A DNA stretch of 64,000 nt from Lumbricus terrestris (Eukaryota; Annelida; Clitellata; Crassiclitellata; Lumbricidae): NCBI GenBank assembly GCA_949752735.1, contig OX457044.1:10421229-10485228 (forward strand), in the 5' to 3' direction. The position numbers and the translations under genes are program-made. Of this stretch, positions 28,681-39,269 are shown in pieces. The notes under the pieces were generated by a model. The model was not told the DNA's origin and made no database searches. It worked only from the letters and a program-made list of their open reading frames with translations. Within the stretch, counting starts at the first letter, position 1. Every line of letters begins with the position of its first letter.

Positions 28681-31600
28681 TGGATCGCGATATAAGTAGG
28701 TGACCGGGTAGCGAACGAAGAGAAAGGCAATCCATGGAAGGAAATACTTCAGAACCTAAACAATCATCAACACAGAATTGCGATTATTTAAGAAAAGAAC
28801 AGATCATAACTACAAATAACAAACTGTCAATGTAGGCATTCCTGTACATTATTACGGCGACCGAATATTTACATGTATGACCCTGCACGTCTTAGAAGAA
28901 ATTGATCGTGCATGTGAGATCCTTTACGCTATATAGGCCTACTGCCCGTTTCAATGGCTATCGCGCCATGCATTCAATGCATCTGCTAAAATAATATACC
29001 TCAAGATAAACATGAAGACTGCCCTCAGTGTACTCAGATAATATAATCGACATCATTCCAATCGTCATAACCATCATCATTGTATACCCTCATGCCATCA
29101 CCACACTCATCACCATCACGCATCACCATCGTCATATCGACGTCACCGTCATCACCGTCATCACCATGACCATCGTCGTCATCAACGTTGTCGTCATCAT
29201 CATCATCGTTGTCGTCATCATCATCATCATCAAACATACAAAACTGCAGCGTATACGCTTGAAGTGGCGCGCAGTTTGTTTATTTCTGACCCAATAAATT
29301 GCTATATATACGTGAGTTGTTGATGTGCTAACTGAACACTTACCGTTGCGGCCAAGAAGACAAGCGAATACTTTGTTAAACCGTCATGGCTCACTGACGT
29401 CGTCGGATTCGCCTAAGAAGATAATAATAATAATCACTCAAGTGTATACCATACATTCAGTTTAATGCGCGCAAATGAATATAAAGTTTTTTTGAAGAAA
29501 TACAAGATTGTTGATCAGACGTATAGTCAGCTTGCATCAATGAGGCAACCCAGGCAAGTGCTGCATCGTATTGGTCGAATAATGATAATTAAGTATAATT
29601 AACTATGACCAAGATCTATGTAGCCGAACACTATGTCCAGAAAGATTCCAACCTTTACGAAACGGATGAAGAAACTGTAGAGCAGATAATAATCAGCTTA
29701 AGAAATGCTAAACCAATTTGATCCTTAAATTCTGCTTAGTAAAAATTAATTCGAGGAGCAATTTGCAGGAGAACTCCGAGAAAGTAAGCTTATACATAAA
29801 CATTGACGAACTGAGCCGTGAACGAATAATTATCGTCAATGTTGGCATGTATAGGCCTACGTCTACGTCCATAGGTCTCGATCGAAGCTCGTGTTGAAGA
29901 CAATGGCAAACATTTTGAACACGGATCATTCAGTTCTTTTAATCTGTGACTAATAACTGAATGATCCGTATTCAAAATGTTTGCCATTGTCTTCAACGCG
30001 AGCTTCGAGACCTTTTATAGACGTAAATGCCAATGACTAAGCAAATAGCAGCAGCTGATTAAATCCGTCCCATGCATAATGTATTGACGATAATTATTCG
30101 TTGTATTATTGTATTCGCTCGTTATTGTTCTTGGAATTTTAAAAATTGATCACTGTTTACAATTTGTTTATCAATCTGAGTCTATCAGACAGAAAGACGG
30201 ACGGGCGGACGGACGGACGGATGATTTTCAGTGAAACTTACAAAAAATCCGACGCATCCTTCACTTCTTCCGCCGACTGAAACAATCAACAGACAACAAA
30301 GACTTCAATCAATCAATCAATCAATTGCCAGGGGCGGATCCAGGGGGGGCCAATCCGGCCATGGCTCCCCCCCATTTAAAAATTGCATGGAACGTGACCC
30401 CCCCATTTGGTTTGAAGAAGCCATTAAACACATGTAGTGACAGAGAAAAACAGGACATCTGCCCCCCCATTACAAAATCGTACGGGACGTGGCCCCCTCC
30501 GTTCGAAAATGGTATCTTGTTTTCGCCCGAAATATTGGTCGATGACTAAAAAAAAAAAGGTCATCAACTTTTTTGGCGGATGAGTTGGTATATTTTCCCG
30601 GAAAATTGATAAACTTTTTCCACCGGCGAAAATCGCAAAAATTTTTCCCCTGTGTTCCACCCACAAGACCAAAAATTTTGGCCCCCCCTTCGAAACGTTC
30701 TGGATCCGCCACTGTCAATCGCATAAATTTATGTAGCGCCCCTTTAAGATCGCTACTCAGAGGCGCTCCCAACCCAGACCTGGTCCTTGAGTTGCATTAA
30801 TTGTTTGGTGCTAATTCAAAAAACCTTTCCAATTTAGTCATTTCTTTCTAATTGGTGGAAAGATATTCGCGCAACTCTGTATACAGAGACCTTGCAGTAG
30901 CCTTATATGTTCGTGCCTGGCCGGGACCCAAGTTACTAAGTACAGCTGTACAACAGAGTAGGCCTAGTCAAGAGGAGGAGGAAAATACGGAGTCAGACCG
31001 ACAGACAGGCATCGACTGTTAAAAGGCGCTATACGAATATCCGTAATGAACGATAATGAATCAAAAGTTTTAAATAGAAACGGTTTAGTGAACTAATTCT
31101 AATCGAACGAGTATACAGACTAAGCTACCTGTGAGTGCAAGATGGATGATTCCGTCGGATATCGCAGCCAGCAGGTAGCAGGAAGACAGACTACAATTAC
31201 AGACAGAGGAGGCAAGATAACAGACAATAAGAGAGACAAAAGAAGTTACAGACAATTCAACGGATCACTTTGTGCTGTCAGTTCGTAGAGCTCTGGCGAT
31301 CATCCTGACACACATTCTCCATTGTTCTCTATTCGCAGACAAGTCCCTCAGTTCTTCCAAATTCATGCCAGTTAGGCCTATGTCCTGTATCTCGTCCATC
31401 CATTTCATCCTTGGTCTGCCGAGTCTTCTCCTTCCCTCACCGCAAGCCAGCATCATTTCCTTCTCCAAACCATCAGATCGCATTACATGCCCGAAGAATC
31501 TTAGCTTCAATCTGTCGCGAGTTCTTTTAACGACTCTTCGTTTTCCAATCCTATATATTCAACGGATAGGATAATGAATATCAGTAGCCTACAGTCGTTT

Positions 31601-34600
31601 GATCTCAAGAATAACAGTACACTTGACTTTCAATTGTCTTTAACCATATCCTCGGACCGATCGGTTGGACACGCCCCGCGGACAAGTTTTCTCCATCTCT
31701 CTCTCTGTCTTTTGCCTCCCTCTTCAATTTCAATTACTGACTGAGAAATTCTCTGCCTTTATTTTACATATTATTCGATTCTCTGTATTACATATAACCT
31801 GGACGTCACACTTGACTCCTCCTTCACGTTTAAGAAGCACATAGGCCTACATCTAACCTGCATGATCAACCCGCTTCTGCTTCTTTCAATTGGTCAACGC
31901 TGAATCGTTTTAGAACTGGGCAGGGACGCTGTGCTGCTAATATGGTTCGATGGAGGCAGGCTTCCGACCCACTGTGTGGCTGTGGTGAAATCCAGACAAT
32001 GTCACACATCGTAAATGATTGCAAAACAACTCGCTTTCCGGGTGGCTTAACCGCCTTGCATGTGGCTGATGAGGCTGCTGTTCAGTGGCTGGACGCGCTC
32101 TGCAAAAGCTAAATAAATAATTGAAATGACTCAAAGACACGAGACTACCATTATAGTTTATGCATTTGTCTGTTCCCGCCTAGACTACTGCAACGCCCTT
32201 CTAATGGGCCTCCCAAAGCAGCGACTTTCTCCTTCATTCAGTCTTCAAGATATTGTGTCTGGTCTCCAAATTACCATCTGGGAAATGCCCCTAAATATGT
32301 CACCAAGGATTAAATGGATTTTTAGTTGTCACTGCCAGAGGACATCGCAATGGCATTTTGTTTCTTATCTGACTTTCCTGGGGGTACGCCATCATTCGAT
32401 TTTTTACTTGGGGTACAATAAAAGAAAGTTTGAGAACCCCTGCTCTAGAGCTCTCAGTCAGCTGCAAAGGAAAAACTTACGCGACGATGCAGCGCGCATT
32501 TTGCTGGAAGCGGTGCGCTCTGCAGTGAACTCGAACGCAGAGGACGAGCAGAATGAAGGAGACGGTTACATCGATTCCAGACACACTCAGCCAAACATCG
32601 TCTACAACAACAGTGACCAAGAAACGAAGAGTCGAGTATCATGCATATCGAATCTCTTTAGTGACGTATACATTTCTCACGTGACAATTACATCACGTTT
32701 AATGATAATTATCTGCTGAAACTACATTGTATATTATGCGAATCGGATCATAATAACCATAGATGTAAAAAACAATGAAAATAAAATAAAAACGGAAAAA
32801 ACGTGGGTTTTTTCGAAATAATAAAATACGACAAAAAAAACGATAAAAAACGGAAACGGAAAATAATTTGCCTTTGCTGCATCTGAAATTTAATTTTTTC
32901 AGCTTACAAACCTTGCTTATGCAATTTTATCAAGAAACTGCAAATAACACAACTTTATTATTTGGCCCAAATAATTGGTAGCCTATAAGTAACATTAATC
33001 TACACAGTTATGTTTTTCTTATAACTTTGGTTTAATAAGAAATTCGGACAAATTAAAGGTATTGAAATCTTTTCAAATTTACATTGTAGACATAATTAAG
33101 TCCACATTATAAGTTTATGCTGATTGACATAACACAATTAAAATCTAACCAGAAGCAAAAAACCACAGATGTTTAGGCCTACTAAATTATACATTGTAGC
33201 CTACATTTGTACTTAAAATTGTTACTTATAAATATTAATTGTAAGCCCAAGAATTTTATATCAAAATAGCTCTTACAAATTTCATTTCTTGTAGACCTAT
33301 AATAGGGGTTTACTACATGTATTTCTCAAAATTATAACTTAAACAATTACACAAAGACCCTATAGTTAGCTGAATCCTTAAGAGCACGGTGAAAACGTAT
33401 GGAATATCAGAAGAAAAAAATGAAGGAAAATAATATTAGACAGTAAATAATTAAATAAAGTTACATAAAAATCGGAAAAAAACATAAAAAACGATGGGAA
33501 AAATAAAAAAATAAAAAACGACGTTTTTTTGGGAGAATAAAAAACGAAGAAAGTTTTTTACAACTATGATAATAACCATATTAATATGCAAATCAAATCA
33601 TATTGAATTACAGACATAATAATCAGTCAGCCATCGCAATGAGTGAGTGATTTAGTGAGTAAGTGAGTGAGTGAGTGAGTTAGTGAGTGAGTAAGTGAGT
33701 AAGTGAGTGAGTGATTGAGTGAGTGAGTGATTGAGTGAGCGAGTGAGTGATTTAGAGAGTGAGTGAGTGAATGAGTGAGTGAGTGAGTCAATATTTACCG
33801 AAGCACAGTCTCCAAACAGTGTTCGCAGTTGCCATTACAAACGTGAGAATGATCAAGTAGGATATCATCGAAAGAGCGAAGACGACTTTTGTAGCTCTAC
33901 AACCACATACAAAACCTTACAAGCTTAACCACACAGAGCACAGTTTTGCAATAATAAAAATGACAAAATAAAATTATCCGATATTATTTGTTCATGAGAC
34001 AAACAAACTCTGATTGTTTAAAACAGTCCTCTCTATTCTATAACCATGCGTCCATCAGTAGTTATCGAAGCGAGGGATCTGGATCATTCGAGTATGCGAG
34101 GCCAATTCTGATTTAAAAAAATCACTGACATTGTTCAACGAAATTATTTCGAGACAGGACTTTATTTAACGCGCAGTTCTTGAAAAAATGTGCAGTTCTA
34201 AATGGATTCGTGAAGTTGTATTAGCTCTTAATCTGTGCAGTTAAGAATAGTGAGAGACAGATCAATGTCGTCCGATGGTGAGTAATTAATGTGGATGGGA
34301 AGGGAAAGAAGGGGTTGTGCAGTTCTAAGAAATCCTATAAAAAGTCCTGCTTTGGAAGGTTGGATGTTTACTGTTTAGTCGGAAGATGAATTATTTAAAT
34401 TCCACATTGCATAAGGTATATAACATTTAGTTCGAACAGAAGAGACAGAGACAGAAATGGGAGACAGAGAGAGACAGGCAGATAGACATTCAGGCAAACA
34501 GGCATACAGACATACAGACAGACAAACAGAGACAGAGAGACAGAGGCAGACTGAGAGAGACAGAGACAGAGAGACAGAGACAGACAGACAAACCGAGACA

Positions 34601-37600
34601 TAAACAGAGAGACAATGGTACTTACACGTAGAATCTGTTTGCTCTTTCGTGCCAGATGCTATCCGTTGTGTCCTTGAACTCCAGGGCGATGAAGAAGATA
34701 ACAATGAGTTGCAGAAGATGGAGAAGATGAACAACAAACCAAGCGAATCTCTCGCCATCCGGTTTCGGCCAGATGTACATGCTATCACAGTATAGATAAC
34801 AGATGTACATGCTATCACAGTATCAATAACAGATGTACATGCTATCACAGTATAGATAACAGATGTACATGCTCTCACAGTATAGATAACAGATGTACAT
34901 GCTATCACAGTATCAATAACAGATGTACATGCTATCACAGTATCAATAACAGATGTACATGCTATCACAGTATCAATAACAGATGTACATGCTATCACAG
35001 TATCAATAACAGATGTACATGCTATCACAGTATCAATAACAGATGTACATGCTATCACAGTATCAATAACAGATGTACATGCTATCACAGTATCAATAAC
35101 AGATGTACATGCTATCACAGTATCAATAACAGATGTACATGCTATCACAGTATCAATAACAGATGTACATGCTACCAACAACAACCACTTACCGATTATT
35201 GTTAAATCTTAATTAACATTATAAGTAAATTCAACGGTTTTAATTACGACCTACTTCTGAAAAGAACTCTTCAATTTGTACTGCAATAGGTCATTCATAA
35301 CTCCGTAAGTACATGTAAAATAGAATCGAGTTGAAAGAATAATGTAGTATTTTACGACCGTACGATCAAAGCACCTGCAGGTTTATGATAACGACTCTTT
35401 GAGAACTCACATGGACGCGTTTAATATATTCATAGCTGGCGAAATTCAATGTTTAGACAAAGCAGTGGTTCCCAACCTTTTTGACTTTTTCTAAGTTCGA
35501 GGACACGATGGCCACTTTTTCGTATTTGAAGGACATTAGGGGGCCACAAGGTTGATATTTAATTAAGTAAAAGCATACCGAACTATTATTATTGATTCAA
35601 AGTGGAATGTTTGATGTTATTTATTAGATGTCAAATTAAAATTATATGTAGGCCTAGTAGAAAATAATTATGTGGTCTGTCCTATCCAAATGTTCAATTT
35701 TTTCATATATATATTTTTTTATTTTTTGAAAGATGATGGCCATTTTTTTAGGCCTGGCGGGGTCACTTTTGGCCCGCGGACCACGGGTTGGGAACCACTG
35801 AGATACAGGGACTTTCCGCTCATCTTCCTCTTATTCCACTTCTCCCTTTTCTTCTTCTTCTTCCTCCTTGTAGTCTCATCTAATTTGTGCCTGAGAAAAT
35901 AACTTTGTCAATCATGACTTTACCAGGCGATGCATTGGACGAACATGAGAGCGCTGAGCAGTCGAACGAGGTAGATGGTTCTTCTGTGTTCCGAAGCCAA
36001 AGGATTCGCGAGGAATCGATAGACAGAGACGGACGAGAGGAGGAAGAGATAGACGGCACTCATAGACATCAACAGAGTTATCCTATATTCAGAAAAATTA
36101 ATAACATTAATTTACACCAAATCTACTATTTTTTCACAACCAATAATTATAGGCTATGAGTTTTCATTGCGATCTCAATAGAAATGATAATCAAATCACA
36201 ATTCGATGAGAATTTCATTTTGTGACTTAGACTTTTTGATAGCGGCGCTATAGAATGCACACCTAGTGGTTGGGCCATAAAGAAGAAACTTCGTAAGGCA
36301 GAGCTGTCCAACCTTTGTATACTCTCAGACGCAATAATTCGTCTAAATTATGACTTAGGCAGAAATTACAAAGATTGGACGGCCATACGTATACACGCAT
36401 CTACATGTACATACACATGTACACATATACACACACAGCAGAAATTTCATAGGAATTTCTAGAACTGCAAACCTTTTCCCCTTCCCATCCCCAATGGTGA
36501 ATAACCCGTTTTCCCCAATCGGATAACAATGAACTTTTTTTACTATTTCGAACTGCACAGAATTGTTTCTATACAAATGCACAAATCCATTTAGAACCAT
36601 TGCACATTTTGATTTCTTTTCTCTGGGTCTTTAGTACTGGGAGCGCCTCTGATTGGTATGCATTGTGAGAGGCGCTATACAAATTTATTGATAAAATACG
36701 CACAATACGAACAGAATGGGGCAACAGAAATTATAGGCTGGCTGATTGACTGGTTGATTGATTGGTTGATTGACTGGTTGATTGACTGGCTGATTGACTG
36801 GTTGATTGACTGGTTGATGGACTGGTTAATTGACTCGTTGATTGACTGGTTAATAGACTGGTTGATTGACTGGTTGATTGACTGGTTGATTGACAGGTTG
36901 AATGACTGGTTGATTGACTGGTTGATTGACTGACTGATTGACTGGTTGATTGACTGGTTAATAGACTGGTTGATTGACTGGTTGATTGACTGATTGACTG
37001 GTTGATTGACTGGTTGATTGACTGGTTGATTGACTGCATGGTTGATTGACTGGTTAATAGACTGGTTGATTGACTGATTGATTTACTGGTTGATTGACTG
37101 ATTGATTGACTGGTTGATTGACTGGTTGATTGACTGATTGATTGACTGGTTGATTGACTGGTTGATTGACTGGTTGATTGACTGCATGGTTGATTGACTG
37201 GTTGATTGACTGGTTAATAGACTGGTTGATTGACTGATTGATTGACTGGTTGATGGACTGGTTAATTGACTCGTTGATTGACTGGTTAATAGACTGGTTG
37301 ATTGACTGGTTGATTGACTGGTTGATTGACAGGTTGAATGACTGGTTGATTGACTGGTTGATTGACTGGTTGATTGACTGGTTGATTGACTGGTTGATTG
37401 ACTGGTTGATTGACTGGTTGATTGACTGGTTGATTGACTGATTGATTGACTGGTTGATTGACTGGTTGATTGACTGGTTGATTGACTGGTTGATTGACTG
37501 CATGGTTGATTGACTGGTTGATTGACTGGTTGATTGACTTATTGATTGACTGGTTGATTGACTGGTTAATTGACTGGTTGATTGACTGCATGGTTGATTG

Positions 37601-38115
37601 ACTGGTTAATAGACTGGTTGATTGACTGATTGACTGGTTGATTGATTGACTGGTTGATTGACTGGTTGATTGACTGGTTGATTGACAGGTTGAATGACTG
37701 GTTGATTGACTGGTTGATTGACTGGTTGATTGACTGCATGGTTGATTGACTGGTTGATTGACTGGTTGATTGACTGGTTGATTGACTGGTTGATTGACTG
37801 CATGGTTGATTGACTGGTTGATTGACTGGTTGATTGACTGGTTAATAGACTGGTTGATTGACTGATTGATTGACTGGTTGATTGACTGGTTGATTGACTG
37901 GTTGATTGACTGGTTGATTGACAGGTTGAATGACTGGTTGATTGACTGGTTGATTGACTGGTTGATTGACTGACCTGGCGCATGCGAATGCAGAATCGTC
38001 GGAATCTCGATCATAGGAGCAAGTGAGATTCTTGAAGAAGGAGATCTTCCATGACATCTCCGGATCAGTTCCATTTTCCAATGACTCCATTGTTTCTTCG
38101 ATGACACTCCCCACT
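28681..38115 (-). CDS. Unrecognised multi-pass membrane protein, partial gene (6 exons seen)
   Basis: Exons on the minus strand: 38115-37975, 34781-34626, 33896-33799, 31190-31129 (least certain), 29412-29344 and 28755-28681. All have GT-AG borders and the phases link without a stop. The first exon is hydrophilic, with an NLTC glycosylation site and two cysteines (likely extracytosolic). Then come MYIWPKPDGERF, a membrane span (FVVHLLHLLQLIVIFFIAL), a loop with DSIWHERANRFY, a second span (ALSMISYLIILTFVMA), a Cys-containing loop, and at least one further hydrophobic stretch (YSLVFLAAT, then VLKYFLPWIAFLFV) ending YRDP. Start and end exons were not found; the 3' end should lie between about 22.1 and 28.6 kb. 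I do not recognise the family. Same strand as NEMP, its downstream neighbour. Confidence 0.62.
29038..29240. repeat. Degenerate (ATC)n array
   Basis: Interrupted CATCAT/CGTCAT trinucleotides, in the intron between the last two exons seen of the unnamed membrane-protein gene. Confidence 0.85.
29822..30103. mobile_element. Long imperfect palindrome (foldback or MITE)
   Basis: Core arms 29874-29936 and 29955-30012 are inverted copies with a 4-bp indel and two substitutions, separated by an 18-nt loop. An outer pair, AACGAATAATTATCGTCAAT near 29821-29840 and its complement near 30080-30103, extends the symmetry. No coding capacity. It may be a foldback transposon; a hairpin RNA is possible but the arms are longer than an animal microRNA precursor. 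Confidence 0.7.
30329..30714. mobile_element. 386-bp non-autonomous hAT element
   Basis: Ends CAGGGGCGGATCCAG and inverted CTGGATCCGCCACTG. Flanks TCAATTGC and TCAATCGC agree at 7 of 8 positions. Interior has G/C runs and no transposase. Confidence 0.8.
31260..31575 (-). pseudogene. LINE ORF2 C-terminal fragment (RTE-like)
   Basis: Minus-strand frame reads KLRFFGHVMRSDGLEKEMM, GRRRLGRPRMKWMDEI and LRDLSANREQWRMCVR, a characteristic end of RTE-type endonuclease/reverse-transcriptase proteins. Upstream domains are absent. It abuts a proposed exon of the membrane-protein gene (31129-31190) but is unrelated to it. Confidence 0.85.
31795..31870 (+). mobile_element. LINE fragment (L2/CR1-like)
   Basis: Short plus-strand frame LDVTLDSSFTFKKHI resembles the LGVxLDSxLSFKxHI motif after the reverse-transcriptase core. 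Confidence 0.55.
31889..32112 (+). pseudogene. LINE ORF2 C-terminal zinc-knuckle region
   Basis: Plus-strand frame of about 74 codons: LNRFRTGQGRCAAN, then DPLCGCGEIQTMSHIVNDC and EAAVQWLDAL before a stop. The CxCGxxxxTxxHIVxxC pattern is the terminal region of Jockey/Tx1-type non-LTR retrotransposons. The rest of the element is missing. Confidence 0.8.
32126..32445 (+). mobile_element. LINE (L2/CR1-like) fragment joined to a hAT end
   Basis: Plus frame IVYAFVCSRLDYCNALLMGL matches the VxxxVxSRLDYCNxLLxGLP motif of L2/CR1 reverse transcriptases. Near 32430-32440, TTTGAGAACCCCTG resembles a hAT terminus; its partner end was not found. Confidence 0.65.
32758..33568. mobile_element. 811-bp non-autonomous element, 8-bp TSD (hAT-like)
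   Basis: Perfect 8-bp duplication ATAATAAC (32750-32757 and 33569-33576). Ends CATAGATGTAAAAAAC and inverted GTTTTTTACAACTATG. Subterminal regions on both sides carry runs of ATAAAAAACG. Very AT-rich, no coding capacity. In an intron of the membrane-protein gene. Confidence 0.83.
33640..33789. repeat. (GAGT)n microsatellite
   Basis: Tetranucleotide array with few interruptions. On the gene strand it begins about 11 nt after the donor of exon 33896-33799. Confidence 0.95.
34435..34613. repeat. (GACA/GAGA)n array
   Basis: Purine-rich AGAC/AGAG repeats. On the gene strand (CTGT/CTCT) the array begins about 11 nt after the donor of exon 34781-34626. Confidence 0.93.
34771..35173 (-). repeat. 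30-bp minisatellite seeded at a splice acceptor
   Basis: Thirteen exact 30-bp periods (fourteen starts of AGATGTACATGCT at 34771 + 30n). On the gene strand each unit contains GATAG followed by CATGTACATCTG, the first 12 bases of exon 34781-34626. The most distal copy is preceded by GTTGTTGTTGGTAG, a better acceptor than the internal ones. Units carry an in-frame TGA in the exon frame, so only the acceptor nearest the exon keeps the ORF open. The long minus-strand ACTSVIDTVI frame is an artefact. Confidence 0.95.
35463..35800. mobile_element. 338-bp non-autonomous hAT element
   Basis: Ends CAGTGGTTCCCAACC and inverted GGTTGGGAACCACTG. Flanks AGACAAAG and AGATACAG agree at 6 of 8 positions. 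Its right half matches the fragment at 2995-3167. Confidence 0.78.
36635..36690 (+). mobile_element. SINE/LINE 3' tail fragment
   Basis: GAGCGCCTCTGATTGG ... GAGAGGCGCTATACAAAT forms a short stem and is the tail shared with local SINEs and L2-like LINEs. A similar fragment lies at 38868-38930. Confidence 0.5.
36735..37973. repeat. 12-bp minisatellite (GATTGACTGGTT)n, 1.2 kb
   Basis: About 100 units, with variants (TGATGGACTGG, TAATAGACTGG, TGCATGG) that recur in blocks, showing higher-order duplication. It abuts the donor of exon 38115-37975 with no spacing: on the gene strand GCGCCAG is followed by GTCAGTCAATCAACC. Minus-strand Ile-Asn-Gln-Ser and plus-strand Trp-Leu-Ile-Asp frames are artefacts. 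Confidence 0.95.
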
Positions 38116-38228
38116 CTAACATTCCTCGTTCACTAGGTCGCGCCTCCTCCCTGCCAAGGTCGATCCTCCTCTCTCGGAAGCAAACCTATAGGCCCTACCA
38201 CCAGTGCATATGTATTTATAAATATATA

Positions 38229-38507
38229 CACTGTGATAAAAAAAATTAAGCCAAATTGCTTTTCATGCATCTCTAAATTCTAATGCCTGACAACATATAA
38301 CGCTAACATTTTCCAAATATTTAGAGAATTGAACCAAGAATATGAGATAAAGTTGAACGGATAAAAAGATATGAATCTTTCTACTTCATATACCGAAATT
38401 TCAGTTCACAAGCAATTTTCTAAACATTTGAAATTTTTTAGCGTGATATATTATCAGGCATTAGAGGTACATGAAAAACAATTTGGCTTACTTTTTTAAT
38501 CACGGTG
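38229..38507. mobile_element. 279-bp Tc1/mariner-type MITE
   Basis: Flanked by TA on both sides. Termini CACTGTGATAAAAAAAATTAA and inverted (TTTTTTAATCACGGTG), with longer inverted similarity inward (AAGCCAAATTG). No transposase. A truncated relative is at 55725-55926. Confidence 0.75.
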
Positions 38508-39004
38508 TATATTTGTTAAATTCTAGACCATCTCAAAGTGTTTGTTAGTTTGGTAAGCAGTAATGAACGCAGGAGCAAAAGATGTTGACATTATGACATA
38601 AAAAGTTGCGCGAGTGAGGGAAGGACGGAAGAAGGAACGAGAGCCGATTCAGTCAACAATCACCTCTCTAAGAAAGGTATACGCGATCAGGTTTCGAAAG
38701 TTCAAAGGATTCGCATGTAAACCTATGATCAGTCAACAACAAAATCTAAAAGCCATCTAAGCTTATAATAACAGTAATATAATAATAATATTAAACTAAT
38801 GTTTAGTTTTTCCTTATCTGTCTTTCGTTCTTTAAAAACATTTATTTTCCCCCGGCGGAGTTTTTCGTGCTGAGAGCGCCTCTCAATGGTCAGTCTTCGA
38901 GAGGCGCTATGTAGATGCTTAGATACAATACAGTATTATAAAGAAGTTCCGTAAGTTCAAGGATTCGCATGTAACTCAATTGGTGACTTACTTACGCTAA
39001 ACAT

Positions 39005-39260
39005 AGTCCGCGTTAGTTACATCGGTAAGAGAGCTGGCGTCCGCGCGTCTGTGGAATAGAGCATGCGGGTCGAGGTTCGATTCCCCAAGGTGACTATTTC
39101 ATAGATTCAAATCTCGGGATAGCACCGTCCTTCCACGGAGACCTAAATGGCGTGGCGTCCATTCAAACGGGCGAGCGGTGCACGGTGAAGGATTCAAGGA
39201 TCTCACCCTCAGGGTCGAGGCCATAAGACAGCCGCTATTTAAAAATCCAATTACATTTAC
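39005..39260 (+). mobile_element. tRNA-derived repeat
   Basis: A-box-like GGTAAGAGAGCTGGCG and B box GAGGTTCGATTCCCC at about 39074, at tRNA-like spacing. The 3' portion continues into a non-tRNA body, so it is a SINE-like repeat rather than a tRNA gene. Confidence 0.55.
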
Positions 39261-39269
39261 ATTTATACA

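Noticed and set aside
29822..30103. microRNA gene
   Set aside because: The hairpin arms are much longer than an animal microRNA precursor and the overall symmetry suits a foldback transposon. Kept only as an element and a finding.
34375..35184. 269-codon minus-strand ORF with repeated ACTSVIDTVI
   Set aside because: Frame across the 30-bp minisatellite and the adjacent GACA array, out of frame with the real exon.
36658..38122. Long INQS / NQPV / WLID repeat ORFs
   Set aside because: Products of the 12-bp minisatellite. Only the non-repetitive part, 37975-38115, in one frame is kept as an exon.
39005..39090. tRNA gene
   Set aside because: A- and B-box-like motifs are present, but there is no good cloverleaf acceptor stem and the sequence continues into a SINE-like body. 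The same applies to 10562, 18775, 26695 and 40301.
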